A stretch of DNA of 64,000 nucleotides from Hysterium pulicare CBS 123377 (taxonomy: Eukaryota > Ascomycota > Dothideomycetes > Hysteriales > Hysteriaceae). Location of the stretch: the NCBI GenBank assembly GCA_000467715.1, contig AJFK01000933.1:1-64000 (forward strand), read 5' to 3'. The position numbers and the translations under genes were made by a program. Positions 34,693 through 46,334 of the stretch are shown piece by piece. The notes beneath the pieces were generated by a model. That model was not told where the DNA came from, did not search any database, and saw only the letters and a program-made list of their open reading frames with translations. Numbering within the stretch: the first letter of the stretch is position 1; every line of letters begins with the position of its first letter.

Positions 34693-36426
34693 TTCAAGAA
34701 TACTTTGCAGATGCGGTAAATTGATGGAATAGACTCAAAAGTAACTGATCGAGGGCAGTAGACAACATCAAGATGAAATGGGAGTAAAACGGGAAGCATT
34801 AGAACTATGGGGATCTTGGACTGCACCTGCGGAACCTACTTGAAGCAGCGAACAATACACAGCATCCACAGTGACACTTGCACCAACGGCAATTCCGAGA
34901 CTGGTTGTACTCAAGTGAAGCTGCAGATCATGTCACCCTACCATCCGGTCAAATGCATACCCGGTGTAGTGTTATAATTCCGTTGGGGACACACTTTGTG
35001 GCTATGCAGCTCGAAGCCTTCTCCAAGCCCCTTAAAATAGCACATTTCATATCATTTTTCTGAAAGAGAATCGAAGCAGTCCTTGTCTTTATTGCGGTCA
35101 TTCGAGGGATGCGAATGGGGGTTGAATGTCGGCGAATACTCCCAACTGACAAAGGGTGTTGTTCCCCAGAACTACCGGTGTCATTCGCTTTGTGACCCAC
35201 GCGATGGATGTACTCCTTTAAATGGCGTGGTTAGGCAGCACGAAAGAACCTTGGAAGTATGGCGACTCGCACGAGGCGGCCTTCTGTGACGGTGAACATG
35301 GCAAGATTGGACGAGTATTCTCAACTGGTTTGCCGCAATCTTTTCAACACTATCGTATCAAGCGTTAATGAAGGGACAAAGTGATATTAGAGCTTATGGA
35401 GAAAGTTGGAACGAAAGATCCTTTTTGAAGTATATATGAAAGAGCGTCACGTCGAATATTCCGAAATTTTTGACAAGAGAAACAAATTGGGTTGATTAGT
35501 GGCCAGATGGTGGTACGGACGATGGTTTTATGAGTTGACTGGAACAAGAGATGAGATATATCAATGTGTAGAGATTGTAACTAGATTGGAGCAGCCTCTG
35601 AAACGGCGGAACTCCTATCGACAAACCGTCAAGCCGCAGCGTACAACGCAGCTTGAGAGGCGGAGAAAATGAGCCTTTAGATACGCGCCTGCTCCGTGAC
35701 AATCTGTAAGAAATTGAATTTCTTTCATGTAAACTACATCGGAAATCTTTCATCCTCACATTTAATGTATAAAGAATTCCGCGAGCCCGGGAAACGTTTC
35801 GGATGCCGAAGACTAATTGGTTGGCAGCAAAATAGCCTGATTAGCTATAGGCTGAGGAGAAGTACGTATCAAAGCCAAAGCTTATAAAAAGCAAAGGTCA
35901 CAACAAGCAAATCTTGGACTTGTGACGGCGGACGGAAACGTATGCCGTTCATATCAAATTACGGCAGTACCGAATACTAAACTTGATGAGATGTGTAACA
36001 GATGAAACGCAAATTCATTGAAAAGGGAGGAGAGTTGACCGGTCTTGACTCCACTCAAACCAAACCTTGCCACTATTCCATGCTTTTCTTAATGCAATTT
36101 CCTAGATTCCGACGATGCACAGAACTTTGCCATGGTGGTGTGTCAGTTCCACGCTCAGGGCGTGAATGCCGCACAGATAAGAACGACTGTCAGAAACGGT
36201 AAGAGTTTGGAAATGGTGATCACGGTCTCCTGCACTTCCGGAGACCATAAAAGCCTTCGGGGGTGCCACACCGTTGTCAGCTGGGTGAGATCTACTCTGA
36301 GAGTCACCTATACCAGTTCATATTCTTTCGTTGAATCCTTATTTTTCAGGCCCTAGAGAGGTTTTTGAGACAAGAAAAGGGGGTCTTGCGATTGCGCAAC
36401 AGTCGAAAGCTCAGACGTTTTCCAAA
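34693..36426. other. Intergenic 1.7 kb
   Basis: This is the divergent interval between the Ser/Thr-rich membrane protein gene and the carbonic anhydrase gene. Only short frames without motifs were found (for example 35083-35289 + and 36132-36356 +). No RNA gene, repeat or transposon remnant is recognisable. Confidence 0.55.
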
Positions 36427-37280
36427 ATGGCACCTATAGGTGAGCAATTCCCAATTCCCCTTCTCAGTGCCCTTCATAAGATGCGGATTCGACTTCTGGC
36501 GGCCGTTAAGTCGTTGCAGAAGAGGCCGCCGCGATCAACTTATACCTCCAACCCTGTTCGGCCCGCTAGGGTCACTCCAAACCCACATTGTAAAAGAGCC
36601 AGCGTTTGCCCAGCCCGACCGTCCAACAGGAATGCAAGCTAACCACAATTCTTACCTGATTAGATGCCATCGAACGAGTCGTAGCCGGCAACAAGGTCTA
36701 CGCGCGAAAGACAGCCGAACAAGATCCGGACTTCTTCAAGACGCTTGCGACGGGCCAGAGTCCCGAGATCCTCTGGATCGGGTGCGCCGATAGTCGCATT
36801 CCCGAAACCACCATCTGCAACTGCAGGCCCGGCGATATCTTTGTCCATCGGAACATCGCCAACTGCCTCCATGCGGATGATATCAATGCCGCCAGCGTCA
36901 TCGAATATGCCGTCACACATTTGAAAGTCAAGAAGGTGGTCGTCTGCGGGCATACCAAGTGTGGAGGAGCGAACGCAGCGCTAGGAGATGCTGATTTGGG
37001 AGTCACCCTCAACACATGGCTTCTGCCATTGAGGGAGCTTCGAAGGAAGAACAAGGCGGAGCTGGCAAGGCTACCGAATGACGATGCCAGAGCTGTCAGA
37101 GTCGCCGAGCTCAATGTTCAGCAATCCCTTGAAGTCGCCAAACAGCATCCAGCTATCAAGGCAGCTGTCAACGACCGTGGCCTTACTCTTCACGGAATGA
37201 TCTATGACATCGGAGCTGGAGAATTGAGGGTTCTTGATGATGGCCCGAAAAAGAGCACCGGATTGTGGGCTCCTAATTAG
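36427..37280 (+). CDS. Beta-class carbonic anhydrase
   Basis: A 13-base first exon (36427-36439, encoding MAPI plus one base) is joined over a 224-base intron to 36664-37280, giving 209 residues. The enzyme interconverts CO2 and bicarbonate. Zinc ligands are visible: C45 with D47 and R49 in GCADSRIPE, and H101 and C104 in VVCGHTKCGG. The conserved VHRNIAN block lies between them. The C-terminus ends in MIYDIGAGELRVLDD, the usual last strand. No mitochondrial presequence is present, so a cytosolic form is likely. The tiny first exon was chosen because the donor ATAG|gtgag restores frame to DAIERVVAGN and no other upstream ATG does so. The intron carries an agctaac branch site near its end. Confidence 0.93.
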
Positions 37281-38047
37281 AGACAAGAGTGGGCAAGAAG
37301 GTGTTGGCGGTGTTTGGTCATTGCTTCTGGGATACAATAAACGGCGGCTGCTTGATAGACGTGAGCGATCTCAAGGACCTCATCATTTCGGGTTTGATAT
37401 CCAAATACTCAAGATTTTTTCAACTCTCCTACTTTTCCTTGGTATTCTCTCCCTCCCGAAGCTCACACGATTTTACTAACCGTACTTCCCACCAACTAAA
37501 CCAGCATCTCGAATGATGAGAACCTTCTAACGTTGCCATCCTCTGTTCATGCTCGCTTTGATTACTATATACTCGCACTGACCTGGCCGCTCTAAGTAGT
37601 CTTAAAATTTCCAATATCTGGATGCAGCTCTGATGCAGTGTGGAATTACCCGAAAGATCCCATTCCGTGATATGACGCAGTCACGAAGTTCTCTATCTCG
37701 TCCTTTACAAGCCGAGCTTCATCATGATGTGTTTGCTCTCTCTAGCGGTGTGTTAAAGCATGATGGCCGGGTCGTGTCGGATTCCTCCACCGCAGCTGGG
37801 TAGCACTGATCCAAGGGGTATCAGCGACCCGGTCACACTGGGTCACAAAAGAAGCTGCGAGTCACTTCCGGTTATGACGGGCATTTGCCATGTTACCCGG
37901 CAAGAACAACATATATAAATTTTACCTCGCTCTTTCCTGACTATTCCTTTGAGTGCACGCTCCTCAGACCTTTCAACAACTTGGGTGTCACTCAAGCCTT
38001 TCATTGATTACATCTTCGTTTTCTATTCTACATATCTAACGCACAAT
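37281..38047. other. Intergenic 0.77 kb
   Basis: This lies between two genes on the plus strand. It holds the 3' end of the carbonic anhydrase gene and the promoter of the F-box-like gene, with a TATATAAAT-type stretch near 37911-37921. No gene seen. Confidence 0.5.
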
Positions 38048-39175
38048 ATGGCAAGATGTCGTGCAGCTCGCCAGAGACGCCATGCCAGAGAGCAGTCTCA
38101 AAAGAAGAAGATGCCACCACTCAAGCTGAAGACGGAACAAACTCCGATTGAAGATGCCAACGCGAAGCAAGAAAGCGCATCACCCCCCTCGCTATCATCA
38201 ACCTCAGAGGTACCTACATCTCACAAGGACCCTCAAACCATTCAATCGCTAACTCCCACCCCTCTATAGAAAGCCTTCCCCTTCTTCACTCTCCCCGCCG
38301 AACTCCGAAACACAATCTACGACTACCTCGTCTCTCTCCACTCCCCAGACCTCCTACCCACCATAACCCCCCAAGGTCCCCTTCCAATCCCAATATCCCG
38401 CCCTCTCCTCGCCCTCCGCACCCTCTCCCGCCAATTCTCCAACGAACTCCTCTCCCGCCTGTTCCACCACGGCGCCACCCTCCGCCTCAACCTCATCCCC
38501 TCAACACCAACCCCATACCCCTGCCTCAACCTCTGCATGGAAACATCCCAAACACGCATGAACCTGCGCGGCACATGTCCTCTAGGGACGCAGATGCTGC
38601 TAGCGGACTTGACGGGGAGTTACACGCCTCCCTACAAGAAATTCGAAATGGGCGTGCCGGAGCGGTGGATCCACGCGTTCCGGAAGCTGCAGATCAAGAT
38701 TTTGTTTCGGGCTTGTATGGGGAGTTGGAGGTGCGGGGCTTGTAAGAGGTATTGTTTTGAGAGGGATGGGAGCGGGACGCTTTTTGATGTTGCGCCGACG
38801 CTGGAGTTGCTGTCGCAGGCTTGGTTGGTGGTGTTGAGGGATGTTGGGAGGGGCAGGGCGTGGGATGAGGGTGGAGGGGATGAAGAGCCTGCGGTTGTGG
38901 AGGTGGAGATTACGCAGGAGGGGAATTGGTTGGGGTTTGAGAAGAAGAGGTTTCTTGGCAAAGGGAGTATGAGGGAAGTGGTCATTGTGGCTGGTGGTGT
39001 TGGTAAGGATGGATATGAGCATGGGAATGAGGTGACGAAGGATAACGAAGATAGGAGTGAGGCGGAAATTGAAGCGGAGATGTGGTGGAGACATTGGTTT
39101 CCGGAGGTTAGGATGAGGGTTCGGATTATCACGATGAGTAACCCTGAAGACGACGATAGATGGCATACACTTTGA
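38048..39175 (+). CDS. F-box-like protein (LPAELRNTIYDYL family)
   Basis: Two exons (38048-38209 and 38270-39175; 60-base intron with gctaac branch) encode 355 residues. The first 54 residues are basic, Gln/Lys-rich and disordered. Exon 2 opens with KAFPFFTLPAELRNTIYDYLV, the motif that opens a very large family of fungal F-box-like proteins, followed by ALRTLSRQFSNELL. The rest contains WIHAFRKLQIKILFR and a small Cys pair (RCGACKRYC) but no known domain. The role as an adaptor of protein degradation is inference from the family motif. Composition is odd: the first part of exon 2 is strongly C-rich and the remainder strongly G-rich on the coding strand. Confidence 0.83.
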
Positions 39176-40001
39176 GTGGTGAGTCTGGTCTTACGGGCGA
39201 AGATGGCCGGATTGTGTCGAATAACCCGGTCGACGAGTTTGACTCCGCTGGACGATTCAGCTGTAAGTATACATTGTTGTTCTTTATTGCGGGCTATAGA
39301 GCTTGCTTCATAATTATTCAGCTTTAGAGAGTCAAAGACTTAACGTGTAAGTCCCAATACTAGATAGATTGCTATTGGAATATCCGTGGTGGGTGAACCA
39401 AGCCAAACTCCCTTCATGTACAGGTCCGCATGCCAACTATACATGTCTTTGCTCATCAAGATGTGCAACCTAGTTGAGGCCGCAGTCCAAAGAAGCAGTG
39501 TCCTATGATTGTTGCGGGTTTAGTGGCATTTTCCAAAGCACATGTCAACCCTAATCCCGGACCCCTCGACTTTGATTGATAGGAAAAGAGTTGGCTTTCA
39601 TTAGAAAGAATTTCATTGAATACCTAAACGCCAACAACTCGAACCCAGATAATGTTGAAGCAAGCAAGCTAATATTTGGTGGGTAGCCAACGACAATTGC
39701 GGAATCTCCATGAAGAAGAGTCGCAAACATTGCCGTAACACCAAAATATGTGTAAACCGAGCCGTAGCAAGATCCGCAGAACAGAAGGACAGAGGCAACT
39801 GAGTGTGAGATTAGAGAATCGACATTGGGGAAAAGGAGTGAAGAGTGAAAACAAACCGGGGATAAACTGGGTAAGTGGAAAAACAGAGACTAAATGAAGA
39901 CTGTGTGGAAATCGACTACCAAAATGTACCCGAAACCTGTAATGAAAATGACTAGGTGGGAAGGAAGGGAGAATAAGAGAGGGCATGGAAAGAGCCTTGA
40001 A
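39176..40001. other. Convergent 3' region, 0.8 kb
   Basis: This is the space between the stop codons of the F-box-like gene (+) and the coiled-coil orphan (-). On the minus strand an open stretch at about 39790-39540, preceded by a cag acceptor-like site, encodes hydrophobic residues (MFATLLHGDSAIVVGYPP), but I could not build a start exon for it. Confidence 0.45.
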
Positions 40002-41658
40002 TCAATCCAGCCAATCTGTCATGGCCTCATTGTAGAAGGCTTCCCACTCATCCTCCATACCCATATTGGCCATGTGTTCCTCTTGCTCAGACATAACAAG
40101 CTCATTGGTTGTTTTGAGATTTCGCATGTGTTTCCAGGCGTTCTGGGCATCTGCCACCATTTCAAGGCTTGCTGCAGAAGTAGTCGCGAGATGTCCAGAG
40201 AGCTTCCTCAGGTCGGTCGCACTCATGGACAAGACTAATTTCTGATCCGCATTATGGGATAACAGTCTCATGGCCATGTTACGATAGGCGTCCCTCTCCT
40301 TCTTCAGAGAGTCTGCTTCGGACATCTAAACCAAGAAGTTGATTATTAGTCTTCTTGATAGAGGGTGTAGTTGATCTACTTACCGATATACCCAGAAACT
40401 GCTGGAGCTCCTTCATGTCGTATTCCGCCTTTCTGCGGGCTTTCTTCGACTTTTCGAGTTGGAGACCGAGGGTTTTCATCTGTTGGAGTAAGTCCTGACA
40501 CTCCTTAGAGGTGCAAGGGACTTTTGCGGAGTGCTTACCCAGTCTCTGATCATCTCTCTTTTTCTTCGACATAGGCGTCTCCGCAGGAATGGACCGACCG
40601 GTTACTCGAGCCCGCTTTGGCGTCATCGGTTCGTCGTCAAGGCTAGCCCGTTCGAGGCCGCGTTTTATGGATGTTGGGGTAGAGACCCCAATGGCGTCTG
40701 ATGTTGCCCCGAGCGTTTGGCTGTTTGACTTCCTCTTCGGTGTCGTAGGAATCTCGACTGAGTGTGTCGGTCTATCTGATGGACTCTCTTCGCTGTCAGA
40801 CTGGAATAGTTGCATTGATAGAGTTTGCTTGGTGGCTGATTTGTTCGGCTTTGCTGGCGTAGATAGCTTTACGGGTGTGGATGTTTTCGCAACAGTCGCA
40901 GTTTTTGGAGGAGTCGAAGTCGCTGATGGAGTGGAGGCCTTTGTAGTAGCGGCCTTCTTTACCAGAGTGCGGGCTTTCAATGGACTAGAAACATTTGGGG
41001 GAGGAGCCATAGTACTGGATGATTTTGTAGTAGAAGAAGTTCTTGGAGGAGTGGAAAAGACCTCGGAGTATTCGTCTTCAACTGTCGCATCATCACCGAC
41101 TTCAGCATGAGACTCAAGTCCTGTAGAGGCTGTCCCCTCACGTGAGGCTTTCTCAATGGCCTCGGCGAAAAGTTGTCGCTGTATTTTACTAGGTACCTTG
41201 GGTCGCCGTGGCACATATTCGCCGACCACGGGTTCTCCAGAGAAGACATGCTTCGGTAGCCTGCCACGTTGAGGTGCTTCAGCGAATTCTTTCTGGGATT
41301 CATCTCTGTATGCTGGTCGGCCCCGGTTGGCTCTACCTTGCTTAATGTGACCTTGGTGATTGAAATCATGTCCCCAGTACAGACGCATCTCGCGGATGTT
41401 GTAGACTTTGGAGGTCCAAATGTCCCAGGCGGCTTTATCGTCGAGATAGACGTAGCGCGGAGGCTCATTCTTGCCAATGATGATCGGGTCGGGAACATCT
41501 CCGGTGAACACCTTCCAGGTCGGGTGACCTCTAAGGGTATACTGGGTCTTGTCGAAGACATCGGGGCTGGGATCTCCATTGCCGTCGCCTGGCTGCCAGA
41601 CAGGTCGCAAACGCTTGCCATCGGACATCAAAGGTGGGGGCCCAGACATGTTCGACAT
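40002..41658 (-). CDS. Orphan protein with an Arg/Trp-rich N-terminal domain and C-terminal coiled coil
   Basis: Two exons (41658-40384 and 40325-40002) encode 532 residues. Residues about 10-150 look folded (HPTWKVFTGDVPDPIIIG, YLDDKAAWDIWTSKVYNIRE, YWGHDFNHQGHI). Residues 170-370 are a Ser/Thr/Pro/Lys-rich linker with many TP sites and likely nuclear signals (TPKRKSNS, PKRARVTGR). From residue 385 a heptad-like coiled coil begins (LQQMKTLGLQLEKSKKARRK); the intron interrupts it just after ELQQFLGIS and it continues as DSLKKERDAYRNMAMRLL. The last 20 residues are acidic. I recognise no family. A nuclear scaffold or DNA-bound role is only a guess from composition. Confidence 0.82.
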
Positions 41659-42568
41659 CGTGATTTTGGGCACTGGAGAGACTAGGGTCTTGCGAGAGGA
41701 ATTTGACGGTAAGAAAGTTCTGGATAGGAAAGAGATGCTGAAATGGAATGTGAGTTATTCTCTTCGGAGAAGTAGGAGAAACCAGAGAAGCGAAAAGAAA
41801 CAAATGGAGCAGCGGTAAGGTATACTAGGTGTATGGAATCAAACCTTTTGATTGGACTTTACTTGCACCTAGCACCCACTGCTTGACGTTGACGGGAGTG
41901 AAGTGGTGCTGTTCTTTGATGTTGAGCAAGTGAGTGGAAGTAGGTCAGTGTTTGTTCGGGTGTTTGTAGGTATTTGTGTGTTTGTTTTCAAAATCGAACT
42001 GCTGTAGCTACGCGTGATGCCAGAAAACCTGACGGTCGTCTAGGAGATAAGCAGCAGTGAAGGTGGTTGAGGAGCCAAGAAATAGTTCAAGGGCGGAGGA
42101 TCGGCTTGCACAGTAGTAACGAGGTAATATGACTTGGTGAGGAGTCGCTCTGATGAAGAGGGTGAGGCAAGCAGCAGTTATGAAATAACTTATAGATCTC
42201 CGTGAGATAGCTACAGTCGACTCAGAGGGCCTTATCATAAAGAGTCTTTTCATACATAATGGACATGGCATTAGTTATTAGATATGTGAATAGTTGCTTT
42301 CATTGAATCCTGACCACTAAAAAGTTCTTCGGATGCCAATGGATAGATTGGTTTTGGGTAGTGGTGTGGATTGAAATCGACGAGTCAAATCTTTCGCGAT
42401 TGTGATGATGCAGTTTATTCTCCATCCAATCATAGCGCGCGCCAAGCCTTGCCATCGCCTTCGAGACGAACATCCGAGCTATCATCATAGACGTCTAACA
42501 GCCGCCAAAACGTCGACACAGCCCTCCAGGCACCTCAGAGGGCATCAATTGCTGTATCTTGAACCAAA
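41659..42568. other. Divergent promoter region, 0.9 kb
   Basis: This separates the coiled-coil orphan (-) and the complex I 51-kDa gene (+). A CCAATCA box lies at 42426-42432. Small frames here have no motif. Confidence 0.5.
42426..42432 (+). promoter_or_regulatory. CCAAT box (CCAATCA) upstream of the complex I 51-kDa gene
   Basis: An exact CCAATCA lies 137 bases before the start codon. The CCAAT-binding HAP complex commonly controls respiratory genes in fungi, which fits the downstream gene. The pentamer is frequent by chance. Confidence 0.35.
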
Positions 42569-44196
42569 ATGCTGCCAAAGCATGCTCCGACGACCCAGGC
42601 ACTGAGTGCCATCTCGCACCGAGTCCTGCCGGCCGCTTCGACCGCTTCACGACTCCCCACGAACGTCACATCTGCTCCACAGAGGAGAAATCTCGCGACC
42701 GTTCAGGATGGCGCACCAAAGAAGGTGCATGGAGGATTGAAGGATCAAGACAGGATATTTCAGAATCTGTACGGCCACCATGGTGCGGATCTTAAAAGTG
42801 CTCAGAAGTATGGTGATTGGTATAAGACGAAAGAAATCTTACTGAAGGGCCATGACTGGGTTTGTGCTCCCCATTGAGTATGAATAATACAGGGAGGGAC
42901 TGACGGTCTATTCAGATCATTTCAGAGATCAAGGCCTCTGGGCTCAGAGGCCGAGGCGGTGCTGGATTCCCCTCGGGCATGAAATGGGTATGTCGTGCAT
43001 ATACATCCTCAGAAAATCAGCTGCTGACACATTCGTAGTCTTTCATGAACTTTAAAGACTGGGACAAGGACACCAAACCCCGCTATTTAGTCGTCAATGC
43101 TGATGAAGGCGAACCTGGAACGTGCAAAGACAGAGAGATTATGCGCAAAGATCCCCATAAACTTGTCGAAGGGTGCTTGGTCGCTGGACGAGCTATGAAC
43201 TGTACCGCCGCTTATATCTACATTCGTGGAGAATTTTATCACGAAGCGACAGTACTTCAGCGTGCCATCCAGGAGGCGTATAAAGAGGGTTTGATCGGCA
43301 AGAATGCCTGTGGTTCCGGCTATGATTTCGATATCTACATCCATCGCGGAATGGGCGCATACGTATGTGGCGAGGAGACTTCCCTAATTGAATCATTAGA
43401 AGGCAAACCTGGAAAGCCTCGTCTAAAGCCTCCATTCCCTGCCGCTGTCGGTCTTTTCGGATGCCCCTCCACCGTTGCCAACGTCGAAACAATCGCTGTA
43501 GCCCCTACCATCTGCCGAAGAGGTGCCAACTGGTTTAACTCATTTGGCCGTGAGCGCAACTCTGGCACTAAGCTTTTCTGTATTTCTGGACATGTCAACA
43601 ATCCCTGTACGGTTGAAGAAGAGATGAGCATACCCCTTCGTGAGCTGATCGACAAGCACTGTGGTGGTGTGCGCGGTGGCTGGGACAATTTGAAAGCTGT
43701 TATTCCTGGTGGTTCATCAACACCGATACTTCCCGCTCACCTCTGTGGTGACCAGCTTATGGACTTTGACGCTCTCAAGGACTCCCAGTCCGGTCTCGGT
43801 ACAGCTGCGGTCATTGTCATGGATAAGTCGACAGATATTGTCCGGTGCATCACCCGGCTTGCCAAGTTTTACCACCACGAATCTTGTGGCCAATGCACGC
43901 CCTGCAGAGAAGGCTCAAAGTGGACACATCAGATTATGGACCGCTTCATGGAAGGAAAGGCAAGGGCGCGTGAAATCGACATGCTCCAGGAGCTGACCAA
44001 GCAAGTTGAAGGCCATACTATATGCGCTTTAGGCGAGGCGTTTGCATGGCCTCTGCAGGGTCTGATCAGGCATTTTAGACACGAGATGGAGGAGAAAGTA
44101 CAGGGTTATGCGGCCAAGGTCGGAGGTGAGCCATATGCAGGAGGCTGGGACCCGGATGCGTCGAAGAAGGGTCAATTGATTGCACCTGGCCAGTAA
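42569..44196 (+). CDS. nuo51: NADH:ubiquinone oxidoreductase 51-kDa flavoprotein subunit (NDUFV1)
   Basis: Three exons (42569-42859, 42916-42987, 43039-44196) encode 506 residues. This matrix-arm subunit of complex I binds NADH, FMN and one 4Fe-4S cluster (N3). The first 45 residues are Ser/Arg/Ala-rich with no acidic residues until LATVQDG, a typical mitochondrial presequence. The Gly-rich FMN/NADH loop [13 protein letters not shown] (109-121) is encoded by the short second exon. [15 protein letters not shown] and [17 protein letters not shown] are invariant family motifs. Cluster ligands are C404, C407 and C410 (CGQCTPC) and C450 (HTICALGEA). Baker's yeast lacks complex I, so the gene supports a filamentous fungus. 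All junctions are phase 0. Confidence 0.97.
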
Positions 44197-44522
44197 GGTT
44201 TGAACGAATTGTAGACAGCATTGTACACTGTTTCCTATATTTCCTTGGTTTCTTTAAGGTCTAGTCACTGAACTGTGCATAGTTTACCATCAGTGGATCA
44301 AAGATTTTAAACTTTAAACATTATAGGCATTGCATGAACGTGATGGCATCACAATCTTCCCAACATCAGACCCAAGAATTCGCCTTGAACGCGCCGCATC
44401 CATCTTTTTGAGGCTGTACTTGCGCTCCCACCCAAACACCATGCAAATACCAAGACGCGAGGAACTCCAGAGTTCGAGCCCACTAAGAAATATAATTTCA
44501 GCACACTACCACCAAACATTCA
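44197..44522. other. Convergent 3' region, 326 bases
   Basis: This is the gap between the stop codons of the complex I gene (+) and the centrin gene (-). Nothing else seen. Confidence 0.5.
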
Positions 44523-45330
44523 TCAGCCTAGACATATGCTGACGAACTCTTCTCTGCTAATAGCTCCGTCCCCATCCATGTCAAATTCTTCGATCATTGC
44601 AACCAGTTCTTCCTCCTGCAACCCCTCGCCTAGCTCTCTAGCTACACGCCTCAGATCTTGTAAACTGATCTTTCCCTTCCCTCCCTCATCGAACAAATCA
44701 AACGCGCGCAAAATCTCTTCTCTAGGATCGCGCGACAGTATTCGCGATGCCATTAGCGTTTGGAATGTAGCAAGAGGAAGTAGTACTCTGGGCGGCGCCT
44801 GATATTGCTGAATCGGTTGTTTCGATTTAGCGCCCGCGGGTTGATTCGCAGCGCTGGACGAAGGAAACTGAATGCCGTGTGCTTGGAGTATAGATAGGAT
44901 TTCTGATTTGGGGAGATCGAAGCCTAGAGCTTTCATTGCGACTTTTAACTCGTGATAATCGATGTGATTGTCTTTGTCTAGATCGAAGAGCGCAAACTGC
45001 AATATGCATTAGTTCCCATCATTCCTAATACCGTTGCATAGGAAGAAAAATGTTACATACAGCCTCATTGATCTCCTCCCTTTGCTCCTCACTTAACTCG
45101 CCGAGCTGACTCTGCCCCGCCCTCTCCATCCTGTCTCTCTCCGCGCGCTCGTTCCTCTCCCGCTCAATCCTTTCCGCCTCTAGCCTCTGCTGCGTCTTCG
45201 CCGTGCTGCCGAAGCCCCCTGCAGGCGTATTGAAGCTGGCTTGCGGTGCGCCCGAGCCACCTGCGCGACCGCCGCCGAGATTGGAGGTGTAGCGCGAGGG
45301 GAAGGTTGGGTGCGCGGAGGATGTGGCCAT
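44523..45330 (-). CDS. cdc31: Centrin (Cdc31-type EF-hand protein)
   Basis: Two exons (45330-45061 and 44996-44523) encode 247 residues. Centrins sit in the spindle pole body half-bridge and are also found in mRNA-export and DNA-repair complexes. A disordered Gly/Ser then Arg/Glu-rich head of about 75 residues precedes the usual entry LSEEQREEINEAFALFD. EF-hand 1 (DLDKDNHIDYHEL) and EF-hand 4 (DMDGDGAISREEF) have intact calcium ligands. EF-hand 3 (LFDEGGKGKISLQDL) is degenerate, and EF-hand 2 is broken by an insert of about 35 residues rich in Gln, Ser and Pro. The protein is therefore longer than the 161-residue yeast Cdc31. The junction NEA|FALFD is phase 0. Confidence 0.92.
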
Positions 45331-46334
45331 TGAATGTGGGAATTTCCTTGGTGTTGCACGTATTTGGTTGACTTGTGCAAGTTTTGGGTTGGTGAATTTA
45401 ATTATGTGTTTAGGTTTAGCAGGGCGTAACAGTGTCTCAATGGTGTAAGTGAGTTTTCTTTGTTGTTAAGAATTGCCGTTTGCGCAAACATGCAGATTGA
45501 GACGCGTCTCGCGATCGTGAAATGTCTTGGCATTCGCTGGAGCTAGGACAATTTGGGGCGTTTTGGATATTTCAGGTTGGGTTGTGGGAAACCTCATGTT
45601 CTAATCAAAATTATACGGACCTCACCTAGTGTATTACGTCTTCAGTGAACTAGCCATTCATATCGGCCGCCTTAGTTGGGTCTGAATTTCCTGCTGATAC
45701 CTGCGCTTGCTGGGCCTCGAGCGCGAATGCCTGACGGCAGCCTGGTGGGAAAAGAAGCTATTCGGATACTGGCAGGGGCTAGAGCATATACCAAGGGCCG
45801 GAAGAGTTTCAGATGTTGGCCACAATGGAATCTGCGGAGGCTCAGATACAATGTCTGGGCAGGCAGCAGCAGGTAACACTGGGAAACCCAGCAGGCAGCC
45901 AAGTCTCGTGACGTAAAGGCTTCTCATTGGCTGAAAAAGTGAATGCTTATTCATATAGCGGTTTGCTCTGCGCTAGTGTCGCTTCGCTTGCTGTTCCCTC
46001 CCTTCCACTTCAACCTCACTCTCTCATACATTGTTGTCTCTCTTTCCCTTTTATGACAGCTATAACCCCTCGATCTCGTCGACTTACCGGCGCATCGAGC
46101 TTTTCTTCTTCTTTCCTTTGCCATTGCAAGCCGCGCCGTGCTTGCAGCCTTTGACTCGTCTGCGACCCCGTCACCATCTGAGTCTTGGCGCGTCGCGCTC
46201 CCAAACTCGCATTCACTGGCCTTTTGCCCTCGGGCCCCACTTAAATACCTCCCTACGAACATTCTACAGAGACTCTGTACTCTTACACCAACACCACTTA
46301 TCTGACAACACAACCGCGAGAAAAGTCGCCCAAG
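45331..46334. other. Divergent 1.0-kb promoter region (centrin / nup98-96)
   Basis: This contains both 5' leaders. The last 350 bases before the nucleoporin start are pyrimidine-rich, as is common for strongly expressed fungal genes. No gene seen. Confidence 0.5.
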
